A stretch of DNA of 64,000 bases from Paraphysomonas bandaiensis (Eukaryota > Chrysophyceae), in assembly GCA_965644295.1 (NCBI GenBank), contig CBFFRP010000144.1, positions 151,501-215,500 of the forward strand. Direction: 5' to 3'. The position numbers and the translations under genes are program-made. A model generated the notes under the pieces. The model was not told the DNA's origin, ran no database searches, and saw only the letters and a list, made by a program, of their open reading frames with translations. Every line of letters starts with the position of its first letter. Within the stretch, counting starts at the first letter, position 1. Below, one piece after another: positions 46,041 through 56,985 of this stretch.

Positions 46041-47029
46041 AACGCCTTGGCTTTACGCTATTGTTGTATCTTATAGTTCAGCTCTCTCATCCCAGTCGTA
46101 TAAGAATCTTGAGTGTTAGGAGAACACATAGTCTATATGCTGTGAAACTATGACCTCTAGTTACAGTTAGGAGTATCGCGAGAAGCTATTGGCAGAGATG
46201 TGGTTGTACACATGGATCCTTATATGACTGCTATCTACGGCTACGAGCGGTGTGTGTACTTCACATATGTATTGGTACTGATTCTTCTCTAGCTGCAGAT
46301 AGAGTACATTAATCTACATATGTAGCTTGTACTATCCATATATGTATGTATACTTCCACCCGCATCCTTCGCAATACTTTCAACACCATGTACAAGGGGA
46401 CACAGCGTTACGCATGTGCATGTGTCATGAATATGATTTACTAGTAGTGCATGTACACATTGTACCACCTGAGGGTCTGTTCATCTTGTTGTGAGGTCAT
46501 AGCGGCGACGTGAGTGCTCTTATCCCTGTGGAGTCCATTGTTTGTTTTTGTGGTGTTCGGAGTGAATATCTGCTGGACATGTGAGCCACCATGGACGTGA
46601 ATACTAGTGTTCAAGTTCCAAGTCTCAACATCGTTTCGTTGTATATCGCTCAATTGTGAATGAATTCTGAAAGTTCAGTGGTCAAAAATGGCTTTTTAGG
46701 TGGCTTTTTAAAAGTAGATAACGTACTCTACCGTATACCAGGTATTCTGTCGTAGAGTCTTTCCGGACCTTCAAGGACAAAACCAATCACACACATGCAA
46801 CATACAACACAGCCACTTTTTTGGTGTTGGAATTCTTTTGACATTCGAATCCAGAATCTTGAACAGACGCCAAAATCCCTTCATTCATTTGTGAAAATTT
46901 TAATTTGTGTTGTCACAAAAAAGAGTTTCAGTTGTCTTTATTTGACCAGACTTGTCGACTGAGATATTCATATATGGCCGGCCATCTTCTATTCTGTGGA
47001 CCCTTTCGAAAGATCTACACAACTGAACT
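46041..47029. other. Intergenic upstream of the helicase-associated-domain gene
   Basis: No gene recognised. A short minus-strand frame at 46441-46653 has no features. Nothing repeat-like beyond small TATGTATG runs near 46340. Confidence 0.4.
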
Positions 47030-49060
47030 ATGCTGAAGAATAAAATTAAGCAAGCCAAGCTCGCTGAGGAGGGTTCAAGTCCCTCTGATGCGATGGATGC
47101 TCAGGATGGCGAAGCTGAGGACCCTCAGAACGTGTTGATTGAATCAGAGGCGATTAGTTTAGGCAAACGCACCAGATCATTTGACGACAGCAGCAGTAAA
47201 GATGTATGTGGTACCGAAGGCAATCAAGATCCCCAAGAATGGAGGAAAAGTCAAAAGCAGGCGAAGTTAGATGATACTGTTGTTTCAGCTGCGGAGACTG
47301 GTGCAGTCTCAGAGAATCAGAGTAGCAACAGCGATGTGCATGACGGTGGTGAACTTACAAATACCAGTAAACATCAGTCATTGAATGATAATGGTAGCTC
47401 ACATAACCCATATATGGGAACTGAGATGGATAGGAATAGGGACAGCACGGTTGTAGTGAACTCCGTGAACACTCCAGAGCCCACCAGTGGTGTGGCTGAT
47501 CAAACCCTACATAGCAGCCCCAAAACAGTAAATGCCGGTTCAGTTACCTCTGGCCCCGCAAATACAGGGACTGCAAACAGTGCTCCCAGTATGACTTCAC
47601 ACGGCGGAAAGTCCGTATATAAGGCACCAGACACATATGAGGGTCGGAGCGGCACCAAGCCCAGCAAACGAGATCAGAACTGGGATATGCAGTATGAGGC
47701 ACTCCTCGCATATGCAAATAAGTACAAGCACTGCAATATCCGCCCTGGTTACACGGTTGGTATAGAAGACAAACCACAGGTAAATTTGTACGCCTGGTTA
47801 GCCCTACAGAGGCGCCACAAGAAGCAAGGAAAGCTCCGTCCAGATAGAGAAGTGAAATTACAAGAGCTGGTAAATGCCGGGCTGATGACGTGGTCAGGTA
47901 GTGACATGCCAGACCACGGGTACGAAGATGATGAGTATATACATGTACTACCTCCTCCACCCCCGCCCAGTTGGAATTCCCACTTCGACGAACTGCTTGT
48001 CTACGCTGAGTCAACCGGCCACGGGAACGTACCACCGGGACATTTGGTGACCTTGGAGGATCGAAAGAACATTGACCTGGGGCAGTGGGTAGATGAGCAG
48101 CGACGGGCTTGGTCAAGGCGTCTTCCTGAGAGCCCCCCAGATCATAACCTGAGCAAGCTCAATACCCTTCATATGGAGGGGCGCTTTTCTTGGGAATTGA
48201 GCAGCCGACAGAGCCCCGCACGAACCGTATCCCAAGATATCCTGGATAAAAAGTGGAGCGTACGCTTTGAGGCCTTGCGTGACTTTGTTTCTCGTGAAGG
48301 CAATGAACAGGTGTGTCTAGGGGACAGGATAGAGGCTTCTCTAGATGTTCCAGTGCCTGGTGAAGGGCGAGTGGAATCCTTCCATCTTGGCCTCTGGGTG
48401 CGTGCCCAACGTATGTGCCACCTTGCTGAAGCTTTACCAGAGGAGCGGAAAGAAAAATTGCAGAAGCTAGTGGACGCGGGAGTGCTGCGGTGGATGTCAG
48501 AAGAGGAAGCCGTGAGAAGAGCAGCTGAGGCCGAGAAGAGGGCGAAGGAGGAGGAAGCTCTCTGGACAGCCTGGTATAATGCTCTCCTATGGCACGGCAC
48601 ACACAAGGGGCATTGTAATCTGAGATCCCATGATACTATCACACTCCCGGATGGGTCTGAAGCGGAATTAGGCAAGTGGCTGCATATCCAGCGGGCTTAC
48701 ATCAAGAAAGGGAGACTGCGTCTGGATCGGGTGAAGAAAATAAAGAAGCTCTTCGACCAGGGTAAGATGGACCCCGTGAGATGGGCACACGTATTTACTC
48801 TTAAATACCCGGTGGAGGCATTTGCTCCTCTATCTGATGCTTCTCAAATGGGGTCAGCCCCAGTCACATCGTCGAGTCTGCAGTCTACTGCAGAAGTGGA
48901 AAGCAGGCATGTAGAGGTGCAGCAGCAGAAGCAAGTTGAGCGAGAGACTTCTGAATCAAACAGACAAATAGCTACGACAGATCGCGATGCTGAAGTCCCA
49001 TCTACAGAACAGGAGAGTTCATCATCCCGAGAGTTGCCACACTACAATACCGTAGCATAA
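47030..49060 (+). CDS. Helicase-associated (HA) domain protein, single exon, 676 aa
   Basis: Residues 1-215 are low-complexity, acidic and Ser/Asn/Thr-rich with basic stretches (GKRTRSFDD, KSQKQAKLDD) suited to nuclear localisation. Four HA domains (Pfam helicase-associated type) follow: about 218-290 (WDMQYEALLAYANKYKHCNI ... LYAWLALQRR), 313-388 (WNSHFDELLVYAESTGHGNV), 408-492 (WSVRFEALRDFV ... LGLWVRAQR) and 510-582 (WTAWYNALLWHGTHKGHCNL ... LGKWLHIQRAYIKKG). Each shows the spaced Trp pattern and a GK-L-R-xx-R end. There is no helicase core. HA repeats are three-helix folds thought to bind DNA, so a DNA-binding or chromatin role is inferred. The C-terminal 90 residues are disordered, Gln/Ser-rich. 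An ATG at 47030 opens the frame and no intron signal is needed. Confidence 0.85.
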   Translation: MLKNKIKQAKLAEEGSSPSDAMDAQDGEAEDPQNVLIESEAISLGKRTRSFDDSSSKDVCGTEGNQDPQEWRKSQKQAKLDDTVVSAAETGAVSENQSSNSDVHDGGELTNTSKHQSLNDNGSSHNPYMGTEMDRNRDSTVVVNSVNTPEPTSGVADQTLHSSPKTVNAGSVTSGPANTGTANSAPSMTSHGGKSVYKAPDTYEGRSGTKPSKRDQNWDMQYEALLAYANKYKHCNIRPGYTVGIEDKPQVNLYAWLALQRRHKKQGKLRPDREVKLQELVNAGLMTWSGSDMPDHGYEDDEYIHVLPPPPPPSWNSHFDELLVYAESTGHGNVPPGHLVTLEDRKNIDLGQWVDEQRRAWSRRLPESPPDHNLSKLNTLHMEGRFSWELSSRQSPARTVSQDILDKKWSVRFEALRDFVSREGNEQVCLGDRIEASLDVPVPGEGRVESFHLGLWVRAQRMCHLAEALPEERKEKLQKLVDAGVLRWMSEEEAVRRAAEAEKRAKEEEALWTAWYNALLWHGTHKGHCNLRSHDTITLPDGSEAELGKWLHIQRAYIKKGRLRLDRVKKIKKLFDQGKMDPVRWAHVFTLKYPVEAFAPLSDASQMGSAPVTSSSLQSTAEVESRHVEVQQQKQVERETSESNRQIATTDRDAEVPSTEQESSSSRELPHYNTVA

Positions 49061-50437
49061 TGTGTTGTACTACTCGCCACTTGGACCCACAAGTGGCAGC
49101 AGAGAGGCCCGTAGCGTAGGCCCACTTCTAATGTATTCTTTTACAAGATATCATATGTACACCTCTATATTTCACTTCAAGTTTAGGGTTTTTATACGGT
49201 TAGGTATATCATGCATCATTGTTGACGCGTTTTGATAAAACGGTAGCATTGTATATGAAGACACTGTTGTCTCATTAACCGTGAAGAAATGAAGAGAAGA
49301 CTGCAATATTGTTCTGAGCGAACTGCGTCTATTTTGTACTACGTAATAAAATATGTTGAGATTTTTAGTAGTCATACAGTCGCAGCAGTGAGTTTCTGGA
49401 TAATTGCTTGGCTCTTTTTCTCCGAACATAGAATCCCAAAGTGATTTACCACTAGTTACGGATTACTACTTGTAGACAACATAATATTCTGTTAGAAAAT
49501 GCTGAACAAGGTTTCACTCTATGCTTAGATTATAAGTTAGAAACATATAATTAACTCATGTGATCAATATCACTTCTCACTCACTGTCAATCGCCGAATT
49601 CATGTTGTCTCAACTACCAATCATTTCCATGCAATTTTAGACATATTACATATCACGATCTCATACAGTCAATATATTTCAGTTTCATTACTAACGATTA
49701 CGATTATCATCATCTCAATAGTTCATGTAGTACTGTTCATTACTGCTGTATTCTTCAAGTAACGGTTGTAATTTAAATACCTTAGAACTACAGCTTTTAA
49801 GTCTCATATATAGGAAAACTCAACACTCCCTCTCAATTCAAAGCAGTAGTTAGACTCTTCACATCACAAGACTAACTGACGGATGCGCAACCAACAAAAA
49901 CCAAATACGACAAAAGCATGTAAATGTATGACTCCGATATTTCAGCTAGCCTCTCCATATATATAGTCAACTGGCATTCTCTGTATAATAACGCAAACGA
50001 AGCCCCAATTCACCAACACCTCCCGTAGCCACACCAGCTCCTGTATACCAGCACACGCATAGCCTGATACCCTCTCTTTTATACGGTACTCGTAAAATGG
50101 ACCGCAAGGTGAGAGATCCACCCGTAGCAAAAACACAACATAGCAAACCACATCTTCAGCCCAGTGTTGTATCCGCTAAAACATGCATATATATATAATA
50201 TCAAAACGTTTTCCACTGAATCGAATGACTTTCCGCACGGTATCCCTAGCATATATCAATGCAAATGCAGAGAACTATATATATTAGCACTCTAGTAACT
50301 AGCTAGTTTTAATAAGGAATTATGCACGTCAAAAATGTGGGAATTTCTTCCCCACGTTTGAATAAGCGCAGTCAACGATATTACTGAACTTCTCATATGC
50401 TTCGAGTTCTCTGTAATTAGATAACATGTCAGTTAAG
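49061..50437. other. Intergenic with one copy of repeat D (about 49700-49850)
   Basis: 3' flank of the HA-domain gene. At 49765-49830 ACTACAGCTTTTAAGTCTCA and AACTCAACACT match the insertion inside family A copy 4. No gene recognised. Confidence 0.4.
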
Positions 50438-50580
50438 GGCCCAAAGACGTCTACACAAGTGACACTTATTAGTTTACCACACAAGCATTAGCTGATTTCT
50501 ATGCTTACGTATGTGGCTCACGTTAGTTTCCCGGACCCCCAGAACACAACGTAAAAAGGTACGAGTCCGACTGTGTATAT
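50438..50580 (-). mobile_element. Family A, copy 6 (5' part, inverted)
   Basis: AAAGACGTCTACACAAGTGA, then GGCTCACGTTAGTTTCCCGG and ACGAGTCCGACTGTG. It lacks the middle and the end of the family sequence. Confidence 0.6.
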
Positions 50581-50599
50581 ATTATATATTGAAAGTCTT

Positions 50600-51312
50600 A
50601 TTATTGAAAAAGCTAATAGCAATATAATAGGCGTTAAAAACCTGCACCAAGTTAGTAGCTAGATGAATGCTAGACAAACTAGTTAGACCTCTACCTGTAA
50701 CTAAATTAATCAGTACACACTTTTTTTATCCTACTATTTAACGCTACAAAAGCTGCTTGTGCATCGCCGCAAGCACCAAGGTGCGACCACTTCCACTCTG
50801 ATTTCTAAAGGATTCTTGACTTCAGCAGGCAGCCCAATACCCCGGTTATCCTTGAGGTGGGCCCTGTCCCGGATGCCCTTCAGGCGGGCCCCGTAACTAA
50901 TATAAAATTTATTAAATAATGTCTCTAAAAACATGTTCTCTTTACACCTACTACATTACTTTTATTGCGAAACATATAAAAAACACACAACTTAAATCGA
51001 CATTTTCAAAATTTCACCAGGTTTAGAGCGTTTCTCCAGGTTTGTTCATATCACATCAACTTCCGGATGCCCTTGAGGTGGGACCATTCCCGGATGCCTG
51101 CTTATTCGTCAGGGCCCAAAGACCTCTACACAAGTGACACTGATTGGTGTCCCTTGTACTACACAAGCATTCGGCTATGAGTGGGCAGAAGAATATCTGC
51201 TGACTATGTTTGCGGCTCACGTTAGTTTCCCAGAGAGAATCTCTCCGGTAATTATCCCCCAGAACCCCACGAAAAGGTACGAGTCTGACGTTTTGTTGAG
51301 GGTGGCACTGTT
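50600..51312 (-). mobile_element. Family A, copy 7 (near full, inverted) with about 160-bp insertion
   Basis: From right to left: TTTTGTTGAGGG start at 51312, CCCTTGTACTACACAAGCA, GGATGCCCTTGAGGTGGGAC at about 51066, an AT-rich foreign stretch 50903-51062, then GGATGCCCTTCAGGCGGGCC and GCACCAAGGTGCGACCACTT, ending with an AATAGGCGTT tail. The GGATGCCCTT block on both sides of the foreign stretch may mark an insertion or a local duplication. Confidence 0.6.
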
Positions 51313-51962
51313 CTCCAAACAGTGTCAGGTACATTTGTGTGTACTTTCATGTTATTTCTTACTTTTTAGCAGTTTTTTATCCGAGCGGAGAAGGTACACG
51401 GTTTCCTACTACTATAGCGTAAAAGTCACTCGGGAGAAGAGTGCAATGTGGATGCATGTGCTGGACGAATGCACGTAATAGAGGGAAGACATTATTGGAG
51501 TCAGCTTAAAATTCATCTGTTTCAAATTGCAAATTATTTGTAACAGATTTTGGTAGACATCTGTTTCATACAGCCGGCGCTATAGAGCTACTCTACTCTC
51601 CCTCCAGACTACCTGCGGCTGATGTGAACACCACCTTGAAGAAGGCCCTAAAGATCTGCCGCATATACACAGGAGACATCATATATGCCGAAGACACCGA
51701 CCGCAAATTGTTTGTGTTATAGGACAAAAGTAGATTGGGCAGGAGCGTATGATCCGGCTTAAACACGCAACTCGTCGTATGTCCATGTAACTAACTAAGT
51801 CGTGTTGTATAGTTGAGCACTTGTCGGTGCATGCAATATATTATAGTAACTAGAGAGATGAGAGTCCTGTTATGATGGTTAGTGTCGCGCGAGTTGTTAG
51901 GTTGGTCGCGGCAACGCACAAGCTTGCGCTTATTAACAATCAGATTTTCAATTTATATAGGC
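51313..51962. other. Intergenic
   Basis: No gene recognised. Some short frames are open, none protein-like. Confidence 0.4.
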
Positions 51963-52690
51963 AATGAGTGGGCAGAACAATATCTGCTGACTATATATAT
52001 ATAGGGATCTATTTTTTGACCTATAGTCAATTTAGTGGAATTTCCTAGTCACACCAAAATTGGTTTAAAAACCTAGTCAAAAGATAATTAGATTTTTATC
52101 ATTACAATGACTAGGTTGACTCTAGGTGGAAGTGGGTATTCACCTCTAGTCAAACAGGGGAGCATATACTTAAATTCAAAAATTCAAATGACATAAGTCT
52201 CACACTTCGTCGTCACAGTCGAATGAAAATTGGGCTGTTTCTGATGACTAAGTCCGGTGTAGCTCCACAGCAATCTTTATTTCATGGGCATCGAACCCCA
52301 CAATCTTCGGATGAGCCAGGATGTGATCAAGAGCATCAGAAAACCGACACTGCCAGCGAAGAATTTTTCATTTCTGTATGTTGCATTTTTACGTCACCTG
52401 CTGCTATGACCTCATGCTTCTGTAATGTGTAACTATAGGCCTGTAATGCGTAGCTATATGCGAGTACAATAATTCATGACTAGGTTTAATACTATAATTG
52501 ACTCGGTTGAGTCATTTATTGCTTTGACTAGGTTTTTACACCGAAAATAGTATGACTAGGAAATTCAACCAAATTGACTAAGTTGAATAGTATATCTCAT
52601 ATATATATGCGGCTCACGTTAGTTTCCCGGAGAAACATCTCCAGTGCTTATACCCCATAACACCAAGTCCGACTTTGTTGAGGGCTGGTA
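51963..52690 (-). mobile_element. Family A, copy 8 (5' part, inverted), split by element B
   Basis: Left piece GAGTGGGCAGAACAATATCT plus GCTGACTATATATAT. The right piece resumes at about 52599 with ATATATATATGCGGCTCACG and ends GTCCGACTTTGTTGAGGG at about 52684. Intact copies read straight through from GCTGACTAT to GCGGCTCACG. Confidence 0.6.
52004..52598. mobile_element. Element B: 595-bp long-inverted-repeat element nested in family A
   Basis: The first about 80 bases (GGGATCTATT, AGTCAATTTAGTGGAATTTC, CTAGTCA, AAAAACCTAGTCAAA) reappear inverted at the right end (GAGATATACTATTCAACTT, AGTCAATTTGGTTGAATTTC and so on when read on minus). TATATATATA lies on both sides and could be the duplicated target. 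The middle has a 69-codon frame without recognisable domain. Partial matches to the end sequence occur near 42910 and 44150. Confidence 0.62.
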
Positions 52691-52744
52691 TATGTATACG
52701 ATTGTAAGAATGGTACTCCTATATGCGGTATATACTCTGTATTC

Positions 52745-52940
52745 CTCAACAAAGTCGGACTCACACCTTTTCCTGGAGTTCTGGGGGATAAATACGGGAG
52801 ATATTTCTCCGGCAAACTAACGTGAGCCACATATATAGTCAGCAGATTTTCTTCTGTACTAGTTTGTTAAATTGTTTTGCTACATTTGTTCTGACTCTTA
52901 CACGCCTATTGCTATTAATCAGACATTCACTACAGTCTAA
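52745..52940 (+). mobile_element. Family A, copy 9 (5' part plus tail, middle deleted)
   Basis: CCTCAACAAAGTCGGACTCA to GCAAACTAACGTGAGCCACA, TAGTCAGCAGATTTTCTTC, then directly GTTAAATTGTTTTGCTACAT and CGCCTATTGCTATTAATCAG. It is inverted relative to the neighbouring copy 8. Confidence 0.6.
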
Positions 52941-53090
52941 ATTAGCTAAAATATTACTAGCATGTGTATGCTTAAAGATAGCAGATTAATTAAAAAATAT
53001 GAGTCTGCCTATTAATGACTATCGATTGTTCAGTGTACACGAACTTAGCATCTAATATAATACAGTACCACTCTCATGCATTTTATGCAG

Positions 53091-56000
53091 TCACATTTTA
53101 AGCCGTAAAACAAAAACTGAACTTGCCCTCGACAAAAATAAATCCAAGTGGTTCGTAGCCACATACTTAATAAATCGGTTTCTAACATCAAGAAGGCCCC
53201 ACGATTCTGCCAATGAGCCTGGTGGTGGTGCGGATACTTCAGAGTCATCATTATAAGTCCATATATCAAATGTTACTGTAACATATCCACTGCCTTTTCC
53301 CTTTTTATTTAGCAACTCCGCAGTGGTAGCAACCCTGTCGCCAGAGTACCGCACCCCAAGTAACACGGATATGTCCATATCGCACTGTCCAATTAGAACA
53401 TGACTTCTGTATGTATTTTCATCGCTGACAGATATTTTCAGTTTTTTGTCGCGCAATTGATCTCTAGTAACCGGAAATTGTAAAGCCCCTTGATCGACTT
53501 CCGATATATCCCACTCCACATTGCTACCTCCCTCCTCAATAGTCGATGTCCGACCACACCAAACGTCACCAAAACTCATATCCACAAAGGGATCATTACG
53601 CCCGATCAGCTCTACGTTTCTTAAGTCAGCAGTACGGATGTGTCTAACTCTAGCTAGAGCCTTCTCGAACTGAAGGGGCTGTTCCTTAAAGCAATCCCAC
53701 ATCCGCAGCATGTCTGAATGGCTTACTAATAGCTCTGTGCACAATTGACTTGCAACCTCTGTTACAATAACTTTCATATCGCCTTTCACACACTCCGCGC
53801 TGTCAGTGTCACATACTGGAACCATTTCTAGTTCCACCTCTGTGTTGTTCAGAGTAACTAATAGGAATTCTCTTGGCTTCTCCGGAAGAGACTCGATATC
53901 GGGCTTTGATGGAGAGCTTGGCTGTGACTGAGCAATTGATAAAATAGTCTTGATCCTCCCTCTTACAAGTTTCCCCCTTACCAACCGCTGAAGCTGTTTG
54001 AACAGTGCCAACAACAGTGAAATACATTCTATAACCCGTATAATTCTCACCTGTGCAGCAGCTACTTCTTTCTGATACTGCAACATTCTTGCCCTTTCCT
54101 CGTAGACAGAAGTGGCATGTTTTCTTCCTAGCATCCCTCTCCATATCCGTTGGATATTGGTGGCTGCAATACTAATCCGGAGTCTATCAAGAGCACGTTC
54201 TTCTGGTGACGCAATAGCAATGAACGCATTATCTATGCCGTGTACAAACAACCGAAGCCCCTCCTCTGTATGCTCATAACGAATTATCTTTATAATTTCC
54301 CTACACAGTATCGCTGCCCCCTGAGTACCGCGATCCAGCAGACGTAGGATTAAGCGGCCAGCAGGAAGAACGTTGGCTCCATACGCATTTCTGTCGAAGG
54401 GTTCGTTGGTATCCTCTTCATCAGGGTCTGTCCCATCAGCATCGACATCATGCTTGACTGACTCGCAATCGATAAGATCACACAAACTTTTCACAGTGAA
54501 ATACACTTTCTGCAATACACTGTTACATAGATATACAATGTACGGCTAATGCGTCAACTTACCTTTGGTTTTAGAACTCTACCCATATGATAGGATGGGA
54601 ACACTTTGAGTGTGACTCCAGTCATAACTGGTTCGTGACTAAGGTATTCTTCATCTTCTCCAACAAAGTCATCAGATGAATTATAGCCATCATCAAAGCT
54701 CCTATCTACAGCAGTAGCGCCCAACACACTAGCACTAGCAGGGTGAAGAGAAGGGCGAATGGTCTCAGGGGTTCGCTTATTCCAATGCACCTTCATATAC
54801 ACCTATACCCAGGTAAATTACAGCTGTACGCAACGCATACATGAAAAAACATATGCAGGAAAACGACGGACATATTGTACTCACTATTGACGTTATTCTG
54901 CGGTTCATATAGTACGCTCCCACTGGTATCCCGCTTACTATTCGAGCGACGTAATTCTCTAGTCTTAATCCACATGTGGTGTGACTTTCGCAGCTCTTCT
55001 TCTCTACCATGGAAACGGTCCGTCTCAGCACCGGTGACTCTGCATTTTCACTCTCACTTCCCATACTTAATGTCTCATTTAGTCCCGATGAGAGACGTCC
55101 CAGTCTGCGCCCAACGCTGCGGTCTTCTTCCTCCAGTTCCTGTCGACATTCCGTCATTGCTCCACTATCTTCAGATACTATTAAAGAGTGCTGGTCTAGA
55201 CAAAGCTCCCCTGAATTCAACACAACACGACGGGCAATTGGTGCAAGTGACCTCTGTAGGTGTTCCAACTGCCATAAGTCAAATATTAACACAAAGCAAG
55301 CAAACTGCACATACCAACCATGTATTCATTTGTGGGGTCAATCTGCGATGACTTTAGCGCGAATACAGGACACATAACAGCGTGCTTACATATTTCAGGT
55401 CCACCCAATCATCAGCAGCCACACCCATACACTTGGCTACAGCATTAGGGAGGTAGTCCAATACTACCATCTCACCTATGCTACTCTTGTCCATCTGCTG
55501 CAACTCTGATGTATCATTCACATACCCCACTCGGAGCCACCTTGTGGATACATTCTGATGGTACAGTGACCGGGAAACCCGTTCGCATAGATATATATGT
55601 ACACTTATCATGCCTTCTGCATATCCCATTGGTAGCCAATCTGCCTCATACACTCCAACAGGAAATATTTTATCAGTTGTCGTGGTTTCCACTGTGTTCC
55701 CATCAACCCCAGCGAATGTCTGCTTCCCTCCCACTAAGGGCGAGAGCACCATAAACTTCGAAAATATTGCTCGCTTTTTCTTATATACTCCTCCTCCTTT
55801 TGTCCACTCTCGTCCTAAGTATTTAATAGGTTTACTATAAGACTGTGAAATCGCCAATGGTCCGTTGGGTGATAACCTGCTTCCGGATTCGACTTCTTGG
55901 GTAGTAGTTGGCCAAGGGACAGAAGGTGGCTTTCCTTTCAAAGTATTCGCACGAGCTTTACTCTGTTTCATTGCAGGACGCCAAGGCTCCTTATGAACCA

Positions 56001-56232
56001 CCTTCGAAACTCTGCCTCGCATAGCTGCACTGTTCTTTGCCAGTGGAGCGGGTTCTTTCCATGGCTTGGCAGTGGACGAGCCGGGGTCGAAAGAAGAGGT
56101 AGATTTCTGGTTTATAAGTGGGTTTTTAATCTGCACAATTCCGCACTGCGAACAAAACATCGCTGTAGGTGACACGCTTTCTTTGCAGTGTGAACATATT
56201 CCGCTGTCGGCCATATCTTCTCCACTTAACAT
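53091..56232 (-). CDS. Zinc-ribbon, IQ-motif and C2-domain protein, 5 exons, about 969 aa
   Basis: Exons in reading order: 56232-55390, 55342-55319, 55268-54885, 54802-54563, 54509-53091; all GT-AG, phase 0, introns 47-82 nt. Near the N terminus, two CxxC knuckles (CSHC and CSQC) make a zinc ribbon, followed by a Pro/Lys/Ser-rich disordered stretch. Residues about 615-685 have two IQ-type motifs (NIQRIWRGMLGRKHA and LQRLVRGKLVRGRI), which in other proteins bind calmodulin. Residues about 775-915 form a C2-like domain (IGRNDPFVDMSFG, then KKLKISVSDENTYRSHVLIG), a fold that binds lipid, often with calcium. The 24-nt second exon is short but restores a smooth join (DLKY to IDPTNEYM to LEHLQ). 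The true start may be the second Met (MADSG). The gene lies tail-on to the repeats and shares a 750-bp divergent upstream region with the next gene. Confidence 0.75.
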
Positions 56233-56985
56233 CTTCAACACCAACTTCAATTAATCCTCAATTATATGACTATTAGATAGTGTCAGAACCAGAGTAACTA
56301 CAGCCGATCCGATAATTATAACTAACAACAATGAAATAAACTCATTGCGAGAGTTTGATACAAGTGTCTACCCTTTATACGTATGTATGTGTGTGCTCAT
56401 ACAGGCGTGCATGAATATTTCTGTTACGAAGGAATTCAATGTATCGACACATCTACAGACACGTTGACATTCTTCTGATATAACATTCAGTCGTATAGTG
56501 TATTATCTCCGCGTATGGTACTTCTGTGGGCATGCACACATCGGCAGTAACAGAGAAGTGTGTTGATTGATGAAATTCATTGTAACGTCGCAACCTACAC
56601 TGACTATACCATATACATAGACATACACAGTAGCCTACCTGTTTGTTGTTGCTACCGTCAATACAGCAGTATACACTCTGTATATGGTATATACATGCAT
56701 TTGTAGTCTTGTTTTTCAAAAAAGGCTAAAAATTTCGAAGTCGATATCCTAGATATCCGGATATCTGATACAGTCCAGTTGGAATTCCTACTGTATATAC
56801 GGTATGTGCAGGACAAAAGGATTAAACAACCTGCCCATAAAGTGTAAACATGCTGCTGTACGCTGAGACAAATCTGCATATGTTGTCACTCAGTTAAAAT
56901 AATTGAAAGGGTTACTATCCAAGAATATACACTCAACACACCGTCTGCTGTGTGATGCCATCTCAAATCAGTACACTATTTGCAC
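56233..56985. promoter_or_regulatory. Divergent intergenic region, probable bidirectional promoter
   Basis: Separates two genes starting in opposite directions. It is AT-rich with several TATATAC strings, but no element can be assigned with confidence. No coding sequence seen. Confidence 0.35.

Noticed and set aside
46441-46653. 70-codon minus-strand frame with histidine/asparagine-rich sequence
   Set aside because: No domain, no splice continuation, and weak composition signal.
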